A stretch of 64,000 nt of DNA from NCBI GenBank assembly GCA_963775185.1, contig CAVZIE010000027.1, positions 124,001 to 188,000 of the forward strand, given 5' to 3'. Source of the stretch: JAPSGB01 sp963775185. Lineage in GTDB: Bacteria > Myxococcota_A > Polyangia > Polyangiales > Polyangiaceae. The translations under genes were made by a program, and so were the position numbers. Below, one piece after another: positions 47,447 through 56,155 of the stretch (positions are counted from its first letter, which is position 1; each line of letters begins with the position of its first letter). The notes under the pieces are model-generated. The model was given only the letters and a program-made list of their open reading frames with translations, ran no database searches and was not told where the DNA came from.

Positions 47447-48994
47447 GTGAATCCCGTTCTGCTCGGCCGTCCGCTTCACATCGTCGACCTCGAAGACGTC
47501 GCGCGCCGCCGCCGGGCGGTCGCGCTCGACGCCGCGGCGGCGGCGGCCGTGGAGCGCTCCCGCGAGGCGGTCGAGCGCATCGCGCACGCGGGCGACGCCG
47601 CGCCGCGGGTCTACGGCGTAAACACCGGCTTTGGCGCGCTCAGCGAGACGCGCATCGGCGCCGAGGACGTGCGCCGCTTGCAGAAGAACCTGGTCCACAG
47701 CCACGCCACCGGCGTCGGCCCGGACCTGCCCGACGACATCGTGCGCGGCATGCTGCTGCTCCGCGCGCAGACGCTCGCCCTCGGTCACTCCGGCGTGCGA
47801 CGGCTGATCATCGATCGCTTGATCGAGATGCTCGCGCGCGGCGTGTCGCCGCGCATCCCGAGCCAGGGCTCCGTGGGCGCTTCCGGCGATCTCGCGCCGC
47901 TCGCGCATCTGGCGCTCACGTTGACGGGCGAAGGCGAGGCGCGCCTCGGCGGCGAGCTGATGCCGAGCCGCGTCGCGCTCGAGCGCGCCGGCATCGAGCC
48001 GGTCGAGCTCCAGGCGAAGGAGGGGCTCGCGCTGATCAACGGCACCCAGTACATGACGTCGTCCGGGGCGCTGTCGCTCGCGGACGCGGCGCAGCTCGCC
48101 AGCGTCGCCGACGTCGCCGGCGCGATGAGCCTGGAGGCGCTCAAGGGCTCCGAGCACCCGTTCGAGGACCGGCTGATGGCGCTCCGCCCGCATCCGGGCC
48201 AGGCGATCGTCGCGTCGAACCTGCGCACGCTGCTCGCCGACAGCGGGATCATGGTCAGCCACCGCGACTGCGGCAAGGTCCAGGATCCGTACTCGCTGCG
48301 CTGCATGCCCCAGGTCCACGGCGCCTCCCGCGACGCGTTGCGCTGGGCGACGGAGGTGACCACGCGCGAGATGAACAGCGTCACCGACAACCCGAGCGTG
48401 TTCGTCGACGCCGACGGCCACGCGGACATCGTCAGCGGCGGCAACTTCCACGGCCAGCCCATCGCCTACGCGCTCGATCTCGCAGCCATCGTGCTGTCCG
48501 AGCTCGGCAACGTGAGCGAGCGGCGCGTGGAGCAGCTCGTCAATCCCGCGCTGTCGAGCGGGCTCACGCCGTTTCTCGCGCGCGACAGCGGCTTGAACAG
48601 CGGCTTCATGATCGCGCAGGTCGTCAGCGCGTCGCTGGTCAGCGAAAACAAGGTGCTGTGCCATCCGTCCAGCGTGGACTCGATCCCGTCGAGCGCCGGC
48701 AAGGAGGATCACGTCAGCATGGGCAGCATCGGCGCGAAGAAGCTCACCGCCGTGGTCGAGAACGTGCGGCGCTCGCTCGCCATCGAGATCCTCACGGCCG
48801 CCCAGGGCCTCGATCAACGCACGCCGCTCACGCCCGGCAGCGGCGTGGCGGCCGCCCACGCCGCCGTACGCGCCGTCGTGCCGACGCTCGACGACGATCG
48901 CGCGCTCTACGGCGACATCGAGCGCGTCGTCACGCTGATCCAGAGCGGCGAGCTCGTCCGCGCCGTGGAAGCCCGCGTCGGACCGCTGGCGTAG
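47447..48994 (+). CDS. hutH: Histidine ammonia-lyase
   Basis: The 515-residue enzyme removes ammonia from histidine to give urocanate. The MIO cofactor triad ASG is at 145-147 in GSVGASGDLAPLAHL. YGVNTGFGALSETRI, LQKNLVHSHATGVG and SHRDCGKVQDPYSLRCMPQV fit the histidine lyase rather than the Phe/Tyr lyases. GTG 47447 starts the protein. No other hut genes are present, so it is uncertain whether it feeds a full histidine-use pathway. Confidence 0.9.
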   Translation: MNPVLLGRPLHIVDLEDVARRRRAVALDAAAAAAVERSREAVERIAHAGDAAPRVYGVNTGFGALSETRIGAEDVRRLQKNLVHSHATGVGPDLPDDIVRGMLLLRAQTLALGHSGVRRLIIDRLIEMLARGVSPRIPSQGSVGASGDLAPLAHLALTLTGEGEARLGGELMPSRVALERAGIEPVELQAKEGLALINGTQYMTSSGALSLADAAQLASVADVAGAMSLEALKGSEHPFEDRLMALRPHPGQAIVASNLRTLLADSGIMVSHRDCGKVQDPYSLRCMPQVHGASRDALRWATEVTTREMNSVTDNPSVFVDADGHADIVSGGNFHGQPIAYALDLAAIVLSELGNVSERRVEQLVNPALSSGLTPFLARDSGLNSGFMIAQVVSASLVSENKVLCHPSSVDSIPSSAGKEDHVSMGSIGAKKLTAVVENVRRSLAIEILTAAQGLDQRTPLTPGSGVAAAHAAVRAVVPTLDDDRALYGDIERVVTLIQSGELVRAVEARVGPLA

Positions 48995-49032
48995 GCCGGC
49001 CGCGTCGCGCGAGCGCGAGGCCGGTGCGCGGG

Positions 49033-49056
49033 ATTCCGCGCCGGTCCGGCACAATC
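49033..49056 (-). repeat. Dispersed palindromic element
   Basis: The plus strand reads ATTCCGCGCCGGTCCGGCAC then AATC. It lies between hutH and the second lipase gene, and a partial inverted arm (GCCGGTGCGCGG) precedes it. Confidence 0.7.
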
Positions 49057-49075
49057 GGAGATAGACTCCAGGGTC

Positions 49076-51319
49076 GTGCGCATCATCGAGCTTGTGGGGG
49101 TCGTCGCGGCGTTGTCGGCGTGCTCTGGGTCGAACGACGCGGCACAGGGCGCGCCGGCCACGGTGATCGTGTTCAAGCCCGGCGCGGACGCGCTGCCCGC
49201 CTACGGCGATGTGCCGTTCCCGAGCGATCTGTATCGCGACGCCGACGGGCGCGTGTCGGGACAGATCCAGGGCTTCGAGCGCGTGACGTCGCTGCACACG
49301 GAGGTGTTCCAGAGCGCCTTCGGCACGCTGGACGGCTTCGGGCGCGCGACGGCGAGCGTGTTCTTCACCAACGCCGAGGTCGACGCGTCGAGCCTCGACG
49401 CCGACGGCGCGGTCCTGCTCGTCGACGTCGATCCGGCGTCGCCGGATCGCGGCACGAGCTATCCCGTGGGCGCGCGCTGGCTGCCGTCGCTGTCGTGCAT
49501 CAGCGTGCTGCCGCGACCGGGCACGGTGCTCGCGCCGGGCGTGCGCTACGCGACGGTGGTGACGACGCGCGTCGCGGACGCGAAGGGCCGCGCGCTCCGG
49601 GCGGACACGGCGCTCGGAGCGATTGAAGGGCTTGCCGGTGCGGCGCGGAAGAGCGCGGCCGAGACGCTCTACGGCGACGCCCTGGACGCGCTGCGCGAGA
49701 GCGGCGCGATCGCGTCGGCGAGGGACGTGGCGGGCCTCGCGGTGTTCACGACGACCCGGATGGTGTTCGAGCTGGCGGCGCTGCGCGATCGCCTGCGCGC
49801 GGAGTTTCCCGCGCCCGGGTTGCTGGTCGACGCGACCGGCGCGGCGCCGTACCACGCGGCGATCTTCGGCGTCGCGAGCACGCCGGATCTGGACGCGTGG
49901 CTGGGCACGCCGGACAAGGACGACACGGGCAAGGAGTGGCCCGGCGTCGACAACCCGGGCGGCCCGGCGCACGACCAGATCGGCGTCGTGGCCAGCGGCG
50001 CGATCGTCTCGCCGGCGTTCGCCGATCCGGACACGCACCACATCGAACACGCGGCGGACGGCAGCGCGATCGTCGCCGATCCGGCGGCGAAGATCCCCGT
50101 GACGCTGATGATCCCCAAGGCGCCGCCGGCGAGCGCGGCGGGCTACCCGGTGGTCATCTACGGTCACGGCCTGCAGGCGGATCGCAGCGGCATGTTCGCG
50201 TTCGCCAACGAGTACGCCCGCGCCGGCTTCGCCGTGGCGGCGATCGACGACGTGGGGCACGGCCTGCGCACCGGCGGCATTCCCGACAACGTCAACAACT
50301 TCAAGGGCCCGTACGTCGGTCCCGACGGCCTGCCGGATCACCCGGGCTTGCCGCTGCAGTTCTTCGGCGGCTTCACCGACTTCGTCACGATCCGTGACAG
50401 CTTTCGCCAGACGATCCTCGACGAGTGCAGTCTGGTCCGGATGATCGAGAACCCGGCGCTGGATCTGTCGCCGCTCGCCGGCGCCCTCGGCGGCGCGACG
50501 CCCAAGCTCGACGCCGCGCACATCTACTGGAGCGGCCAGTCGCTGGGCGGCATGATGGGTACGATCTTCACGGCGGTCGAGCCGGACCTGCGCGCGTCCG
50601 CCATCGACGTGCCGGGCGGCGCGTTCGTGGGGCTCATCGCCACCAACTCGGCGAAGCTGCACGCCGTCGTGGCGACGCTGGCGTCGTCGACGTTCGGCAT
50701 CCAGGGCGACGACATCCTCGACGAGTACCACCCCGGCGTGCAGCTGATGGCGATGGCGACCGAGCCCGGCGATCCCATCGACTACGCGCCGCACGTGTTC
50801 GGCGCGTCGCTCTTCGATCCCGCGCCGGCGCACCGCCCGTCGCTCCTGCTCAGCTACTCCGTGGACGACGAGGTCATGCCCAATCTGGCGACTGGCGCGC
50901 TGATCGGCGCCTTCGGCATTCCCCTCGTCGAGCCGACGATCCGCGACGTACCAGGCGTCGACGTGGTCGCCGCGCCGGTCTCCGGAAACCTCGACGGCCG
51001 CACCGGCGCCGCCGTGCAGTACTCGCCCTCCACCCACGCTCTGGGCAGCAACCGCTACGACTCGCGCGAGTACATACCGGGCGATCCCCAGCCGGACCCA
51101 CAGAACCGCTGGCCGACGATCCCGCACAAGATCACCGTCGAGCTGCCGATCCGCGAGCACATCGCCGCGCTCCTGCACTTCTTCGAGGCGGATCTGGCCG
51201 GCTCGCCGCCGGAGGTGACGGTCACGGCGCCGCCGCTGGACGACTACGACGGTGACGGCGTTCCCGACGCCACCGAGACGGCGAACGGTACCGATCCGTA
51301 CGATCCGGACAGTCACTGA
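49076..51319 (+). CDS. Lipase-like lipoprotein (Pla-1/cef type), paralog of the large lipase
   Basis: GTG 49076 gives a lipoprotein signal (VVAALSAC). The 747 residues begin with beta domains (DVPFPSDLYRDADGRVSGQI, VLLVDVDPASPDRGTSYPVG). They reach an alpha/beta-hydrolase core with PVVIYGHGLQADRSGMFAFA and the nucleophile elbow YWSGQSLGGMMGTIF, and end in a calcium-binding type motif (DDYDGDGVPDATETANGTDP). A copy of the palindromic element at 49632-49650 is translated in frame as LAGAARK. It is about half the size of the 41,878-45,661 paralog and is intact. Confidence 0.78.
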   Translation: MRIIELVGVVAALSACSGSNDAAQGAPATVIVFKPGADALPAYGDVPFPSDLYRDADGRVSGQIQGFERVTSLHTEVFQSAFGTLDGFGRATASVFFTNAEVDASSLDADGAVLLVDVDPASPDRGTSYPVGARWLPSLSCISVLPRPGTVLAPGVRYATVVTTRVADAKGRALRADTALGAIEGLAGAARKSAAETLYGDALDALRESGAIASARDVAGLAVFTTTRMVFELAALRDRLRAEFPAPGLLVDATGAAPYHAAIFGVASTPDLDAWLGTPDKDDTGKEWPGVDNPGGPAHDQIGVVASGAIVSPAFADPDTHHIEHAADGSAIVADPAAKIPVTLMIPKAPPASAAGYPVVIYGHGLQADRSGMFAFANEYARAGFAVAAIDDVGHGLRTGGIPDNVNNFKGPYVGPDGLPDHPGLPLQFFGGFTDFVTIRDSFRQTILDECSLVRMIENPALDLSPLAGALGGATPKLDAAHIYWSGQSLGGMMGTIFTAVEPDLRASAIDVPGGAFVGLIATNSAKLHAVVATLASSTFGIQGDDILDEYHPGVQLMAMATEPGDPIDYAPHVFGASLFDPAPAHRPSLLLSYSVDDEVMPNLATGALIGAFGIPLVEPTIRDVPGVDVVAAPVSGNLDGRTGAAVQYSPSTHALGSNRYDSREYIPGDPQPDPQNRWPTIPHKITVELPIREHIAALLHFFEADLAGSPPEVTVTAPPLDDYDGDGVPDATETANGTDPYDPDSH
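49632..49650 (+). repeat. Dispersed palindromic element inside a coding region
   Basis: The plus strand reads TTGCCGGTGCGGCGCGGAA. It is translated in frame as LAGAARK within the lipase-like protein, in a helical stretch before the catalytic core. Confidence 0.7.
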
Positions 51320-51404
51320 TCGCGCGACCGCGACGGCGAGGCTCGACACGGGCATTTTCCTGGCGTGCGCGCTGTGCTCTCATGCGGGTCGGAGGAGGGA
51401 CGCG

Positions 51405-52432
51405 ATGAAGCGACGTCACGCTGCATGGGCTGCCGGCTCGATCTGCGCGCTGGCTTGGCTGTCCGGATGCGGGAGCGACTCCGGCGGGGATCTGTTCGGC
51501 ACCGGCGGCTCGGGCGCGTCCGCCAGCGGCGGCACTCGGGCAGCGGCGGGACGTCGGGCAGCGGCGGGACGTCGGGCAGCGGCGGGACGTCGGGCAGCGG
51601 CGGGACGTCGGGCAGCGGTGGCAGTTCCGGCGGTGCGGGTGCGGACGGCGGCGCGGGCATGTCGGGCAGCGGCGGCGCGTCGGGCAGCGGCGGCGCGTCG
51701 GGCAGCGGCGGTAGTTCCGGCGGCGCGGGTGCGGACGGCGGCGCGGGCATGTCGGGCAGCGGCGGCGCGTCGGGCAGCGGCGGCGCGTCGGGCAGCGGCG
51801 GCGCGTCGGGCAGCGCGGGCATGGACGGCGGTGCGGGCGCGTCGGGCAGCGGCGGCGCGTCGGGCAGCGCGGGCATGGACGGCGGCGCGGGCATGGCCGG
51901 TGCGGCGGGCATGGCCGGCGCGTCGGGCAGTGCGGGCATGGCGGGAGCTGCGGGCGCGTCGGGCAACACGTGCGCGTCGAACGCGGACTGCAAACAGAAC
52001 GAATTCTGCATGAAGAGCGCGTGCAACGACGCGAGCGGCAGTTGCCATGCGCGCCCCAAGAGCTGCGACAACGCGGAGAAGGCCGTGTGCGGCTGCGATG
52101 GCGTCAGCTACTGGAACGACTGCCTGCGTGCAGCGAGCGGCAGCGCCGCCGCGACCGCCGGCGCGTGCGGCACCAACGCGACGGTCTGCGGCGGCATCGC
52201 TGGCATCGCGTGTCCCGGCAAGTCCACGTGCGCCTATCCGCTGGCGAGCTCCGGCACGTGCGGCAAGCTCGATCCAACGGGCGTGTGCTGGGGCCTGCCG
52301 CAGCAGTGCCCGGTCGTGGTCATCGGCGGCAGCGAGCGCTACTGCAGCTCGCCGTCGCTCACGTGCGCCACCCGGTGCGCCGCGCTCAAGAGCGGCAAGA
52401 CGTTCTACACGGACAACACCTGCCCGATCTAG
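51405..52432 (+). CDS. Lipoprotein with Gly/Ser repeat linker and Kazal-like domain, frameshifted near 51,535
   Basis: ATG 51405 has GGAGGAGGG upstream. The signal ends in LAWLSGC. A one-base change near 51,535 leads into ~140 residues of GSGGTS/GSGGAS repeats, then a Cys-rich domain (NTCASNADCKQNEFCMKSAC). A Kazal-like inhibitor motif follows (KSCDNAEKAVCGCDGVSYWN, then DCLRAASG). The linker DNA is itself a minisatellite of 12-15 nt units. The architecture is common in Myxococcota surface lipoproteins. A protease-inhibitor role is possible but not shown. Confidence 0.72.
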
Positions 52433-52449
52433 ACATCGCACGAGAACAG

Positions 52450-53826
52450 ATGGGATCCATGGCATCCACATCGCGTGCGCTCGCCGCCGCAACGCTCGCA
52501 GTGCTCGCCGCCGCCCCGGGGTGCGGCAAGATGCTGCACCACTCGTCGAAGGGCGCCGCGTCCGCGTCGGCCGCGGCGTCCGGTGCCCCGCCGGCTCCCG
52601 TCGCAGGCGGCGGCCAGGACCAGGTCGGCTCGTTCGCCAGCAGCATCGATCCGAAGCTGGCCAATCGCTGCGAGCGCCAGTGCCAGACGGAATGCATCGC
52701 CGAGCAACTCGGCGATCGGGCCTGGTACGAGGAGAAGCGCGCGGCGCTCGCGCACTCGCCGTTCAAGCTGGCGCTGACGCGCGTCTACCTCTCGGGATCC
52801 TGCGCCAAGGGCGACGATCCGGTGAAGCGCTCGGACGGCGACGGCATCCAGGTCATCGTGGACGGGAAGCTCACCTACACGGGCAAGGACATGCTCGGCA
52901 GCGCGTCCCTGGGCGGCTCGGCGTATCTGCGCTTCGGCGACCGCTACGCCAGCGTCGGGATGCTCGAGAAGGCGTACTCGATGTGGGGCGGGACGCACGT
53001 CGTGTCGCGCCTGCTCCGGCCGGCGCGGGGCGGCGATCCGTGGCTGCCCGGCGAGAGCCGGCTGTTTCACTGGGAATCGCGCGCGTTCGGCAGTGTATTT
53101 TGCGAGGCCGAGCCGGATTCCGCCGAAGCGTACATCGACGTCACGAGCTACGGCGTGAAGGCCGGCCGCGACGTCGAGCCCGTAGGCTTCGTGCCGGTGC
53201 AGTGGCGCGAGGTCGTCGGCATGGTCGTGAACAAGTCGGCGTCGCTCGAGATGAAGCACGGCAACGACACGACGCTCGAGCCGGTGGAGGCGCTCTACAG
53301 CCGCCTCGAGCGGATCCTGGTCAGGCGCGACGGCGGCAAGATCGAGTGGGTCGCGCGCGACAAGGTCGAGCAGCCCGCGCCGTTCGCCGCGGCGGACGCC
53401 GCGCCGTTGCCGGTGGAGGCGAAGAGCCCGGGCTTCACCGTGCGCGTGAAGAAGATGACGGCCGTGAAGGACTTCGGCGCCTACGAGCCCAAAGGGGAGG
53501 ACCAGTTCCTGGTCGTCATGCAGCTCGACCTCGTCAGCACCCAGACCGCCGACGGCGACAAGGAGCCGAAGCCGGCGAAGGCCCGCGACTTCTCGTTCAA
53601 GCTGGAGACCGCGCCGGGGCACTGGGCGTCGCCGCTCAAGCAGCCGATCGGCGTGCTCGAGGGCGACGCGGAGATCGGCGTCGGCGAAACCAAGCACGCC
53701 ACACTGGTGTTCCCGCGCCAGCGCTTCGAGCGTCCGACGCGCTTCGAGGTGAAGACGCCCGACAAGCAGAGCTTCGATCTCGACGTGTTCAGCTACGCGA
53801 TCGGACCCGAGCGCGCGCCGAAGTAG
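52450..53826 (+). CDS. Predicted lipoprotein with DUF4352-like C-terminal domain
   Basis: The signal ends in LAAAPGC, so the protein is lipid-anchored. Residues ~60-300 are beta-rich with several Trp and no recognised family (RLLRPARGGDPWLPGESRLF). Residues ~325-458 look like a DUF4352/telokin-like sandwich (FTVRVKKMTAVKDFGAYEPK, LVVMQLDLVSTQT, HATLVFPRQRFERPTRFEVK). ATG 52450 and 52459 are both possible starts. The gene is 17 nt after the Kazal-type lipoprotein, so the two are probably co-transcribed. Its 3' end overlaps the convergent DUF4349 gene. Confidence 0.68.
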   Translation: MGSMASTSRALAAATLAVLAAAPGCGKMLHHSSKGAASASAAASGAPPAPVAGGGQDQVGSFASSIDPKLANRCERQCQTECIAEQLGDRAWYEEKRAALAHSPFKLALTRVYLSGSCAKGDDPVKRSDGDGIQVIVDGKLTYTGKDMLGSASLGGSAYLRFGDRYASVGMLEKAYSMWGGTHVVSRLLRPARGGDPWLPGESRLFHWESRAFGSVFCEAEPDSAEAYIDVTSYGVKAGRDVEPVGFVPVQWREVVGMVVNKSASLEMKHGNDTTLEPVEALYSRLERILVRRDGGKIEWVARDKVEQPAPFAAADAAPLPVEAKSPGFTVRVKKMTAVKDFGAYEPKGEDQFLVVMQLDLVSTQTADGDKEPKPAKARDFSFKLETAPGHWASPLKQPIGVLEGDAEIGVGETKHATLVFPRQRFERPTRFEVKTPDKQSFDLDVFSYAIGPERAPK

Positions 53827-54672
53827 CGGCGCCGCAAGCAGGGCGAAGAGCGCGTAGCCGGGAAGCCCGAACACGAGCAGCAGCGGCAGCAGCACGCCGA
53901 TCGCGCGGATCGAGATCGTCGTGAGCGCGCTGCCGACGTTGACGGCGTCGGCGCCCGCCTGGCGGACGGCGTGGCCGAAGTCGCTCCAGTGCGCCGTGAC
54001 GAGCGGCGCCTTCGCGTCCAGCTCGAGCGTGATCGTCGACAGCGCGACGCGGTTGTCGAGGAAGCGCTGCCGGCCCTCGATCTTCTCGATCGCCCCGCGC
54101 ACCTCGGCGAGCTGCTTCTGGACCGACAGCGCGTCGTCGACCTTGGTCGCGCTCTTCAGGATCTCCAGATACTGCTGCTCGAGCTGCTTCTGGGTCTTCA
54201 GCCGAGCCGCCAGGTCGATGCTCTCCTCGGTGACGTCCTCGGTGGTGATCTGCTCGGAGCCGCGACCCGGCGCGAGCGCGTGGAGCGCGTCGAGCGTGGA
54301 TCGGAAGCGCTTCGCCGGCACGCGCATCACGACCTTGACGTCGGGTCGGGCGTCGTCACCGCGGGCGGCGTGGCGCTCGCTGCTCGCGACGAAGCCGCCC
54401 GCGTCGTCGGCGATGCGCGCGGCCTTCGCGGCGGCCGCGTCGGGATCGTCCACGTCGAGGGCGAGCGAGGCGTTCTTGATGATTTGTCGCGCGGTCGCCG
54501 ACGCCCGGCTGCGCGCCGCGGCGTCCACGGTGAGCTTTTGTTGGTCCGTCGCGGCCGGCGACGGGTCCGTGGCCTGTGCCGCGCCGGCGGGCGCCGACCG
54601 GCTGGCGTTGCAGCCGGCGAGGGCGAACGCGCACACGCAGAGTATCGCGACGAGCTTCGAGCGCTTCGACAT
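53793..54672 (-). CDS. DUF4349-type lipoprotein, C-terminus uncertain
   Basis: The signal ends in CAFALAGC. The body matches the DUF4349 plan: a ferredoxin-like region (NASLALDVDDPDAAAAKAAR), PAKRFRSTLDALHAL, the coiled segment LAARLKTQKQLEQQYLEILK, QLAEVRGAIEKIEGRQRFLD, and a C-terminal span (SIRAIGVLLPLLLVFGLPGY). The reading frame would continue antisense through the upstream-facing gene to 52,429, which is unlikely. A one-base change after ALFALL gives LRRRYFGARSGPIA and a stop at 53793, the end used here. Function unknown. Confidence 0.7.
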
Positions 54673-55786
54673 GGACGGGCACCTCCGGTTCGGGCGGGAA
54701 ACGCGCGCCGGCGCACCGGGCTTACACCCGGGCGCTCCTCCGCCCTGCGCGTCGCCTGCCGCGGCAGTACGCGTGCGTCCTCGCCCCGCACGCCTCGCCC
54801 CGCGACCTCTCGCGCGTCGCGGAAACGCGGCGCCGCCAGGTACCGCGGGGCGGCGCGTTCTGGAGGATACAGCTGCAGCCGGACGATCCCCCGGTGTGAG
54901 GATGGCGCCTGGCGCAGCGCTGCGGGGCTGCGGGTGGGACTCGGCCGCCCACGCACCGCCGCGCTCCGGCTACTGCTGGCTGATCCCCGAGGTGGCGCCG
55001 CGTGCTCCGTCGGATTCCTGCCCCCACGTGGGCTCATCATTGACTACTTTTCCGACTGGCTCTCGTCCGGGACTCGATCGCGAGCTGCCATCCCATGGAA
55101 GTAGCAAGAGCACGGGCGTGAGCGTCGCCGACGGTTTTCCGAAAGGAGCTCGAGTTCGAGTGTTGAAAACGCCCACGCGGGCGGGCGCTTCGAGTCCAAT
55201 ACCGCACTTGCCCCGAACGCGTCGTTGTTGATGAAGCGGAAGCCCTCGAGCTCCGCTGCAGATTGCCGTGCGTCCCCGAGTTCAGCTAGCTCGAAGTCCG
55301 GCCTGACCGTCTGGACGTTCTGCGGCGCCGGCACCCATCAAGGCAAGGGCGAAGCCATCGCCGTCGAGGCCGGGATTGTCGAGATGGCCGGGTGCGACGC
55401 CCAGCACATCCACGCGGGCGAGCGGGCGACGCAGACGATTCCGCCGGCGACGCGTCGCGCGGTGATGCGCCGCGACGGCGGGCGTTGTCAGGTACCCGGC
55501 TGCTGCAACGCGGTCTTCGTCGACATCCACCCTGCTCCGCGCCATCCCCCCTTCTCTCCTTGCGGTCCCCCCCCCCCACGTGGGGGCTGGCAGCAGCGTC
55601 GAGCAGTATCTGCGCGCGGCGTTCGCCGAGCTGCCAGCGCGCGCGCTTCGCGTGAGCGACAGCGCACGGCCGAGCTACGCGATTCCGCGGGCGCGAACCC
55701 GACACCGAGGCCAGCTCGCGCAACTCCGCGAAATCAGATCGAGCGAGGACGCACACGTACTGCCGCGCGCAGGCGGCGCACAGGGC
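54673..55786. other. Region without an intact gene
   Basis: Only short, mixed frames are seen, apart from an HNH-nuclease remnant at 55363-55530. The part from ~55030 to 55240 is less GC-rich than its surroundings. Two near-identical strings, CCCCCACGTGGG at ~55021 and CCCCCACGTGGGGG at 55573-55586 (the second after a run of C), flank the remnant. This looks like a decayed insertion. Confidence 0.55.
55363..55530 (+). pseudogene. HNH endonuclease (DUF222-linked type) remnant
   Basis: The translated segment VEMAGCDAQHI, then ATQTIPPATRRAVMRRDGGR and CQVPGCCNAVFVDIHP, matches the start of the HNH domain found at the C-terminus of DUF222 proteins (ATQTIPPAxRRxVxRRDxGxC pattern). The catalytic second His and the rest of the fold are missing, and no upstream DUF222 part is seen. 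It ends at a poly-C tract. Confidence 0.72.
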
Positions 55787-55809
55787 GGTTCCGCGCCGGA
55801 CCGGCAATC
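55787..55809 (-). repeat. Dispersed palindromic element overlapping a stop codon
   Basis: The plus strand reads GGTTCCGCGCCGGACCGGCA then ATC. On the minus strand the element begins with the TGA that ends the AtuA-associated gene (55808-55810). Confidence 0.85.
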
Positions 55810-56155
55810 AGCCGCCGGCGAGATCCTCGAAGCGGAGGTCCTCGGGCACGTCGATCTGCATGCGCAGCAGCGCGTAGCCGTAGGTCTTGCCTTGGCGATC
55901 GAGGCGGAGCGAGGCGAGCCCGCCGCCGTCGAGGGCGGCGTGCAGGACGAAGTTCAGCGCTTCGATGTTGGGCAGCTCGAAGCGCTCGACCGCGCCGCGG
56001 CACAGCTCGCCGAAGTGCGCCTTCACGCGCTCCGCAGTGAGCTCGCGAACCAGCAGCGGGTAGTACTCCGGGCGCCGTGCGATGACGCCGATGTTGCAGC
56101 GGTCGCCCTTGTCGCCGGAGCGGGCGTGGGCGAGGTTGTACAGGCTCGTCTTCAT
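55808..56155 (-). CDS. AtuA-associated ferredoxin-fold-like protein
   Basis: The 115-residue protein MKTSLYNLAHARSGDKGDRC is the stand-alone version of the C-terminal domain of AtuA-type proteins (LAHARSGDKGD motif, IEALNFVLHAALDGGG, GKTYGYALL). Its ATG overlaps the stop of the AtuA gene upstream (ATGA), so the two are made together. The stop codon is the first three bases of a palindromic element. The partner role is inferred from this coupling. Confidence 0.85.
   Translation of the reverse strand: MKTSLYNLAHARSGDKGDRCNIGVIARRPEYYPLLVRELTAERVKAHFGELCRGAVERFELPNIEALNFVLHAALDGGGLASLRLDRQGKTYGYALLRMQIDVPEDLRFEDLAGG

Noticed and set aside
47372..51355. Very long open frame on the minus strand that extends the barrel gene upstream by over 1,300 residues.
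   Set aside because: It is antisense to hutH and the second lipase gene, is Arg/His/Val-rich with no domain, and reflects GC-rich antisense codon bias.
52429..53792. Extension of the DUF4349 gene to 52,429.
   Set aside because: It would be fully antisense to a lipoprotein gene with a good signal peptide; a single-base change gives a natural end near 53,793.
55044..55334. A small minus-strand open frame of 96 codons in the decayed tract.
   Set aside because: There is no ribosome binding site, no recognisable domain, and the tract also holds a gene remnant; chance is as likely.
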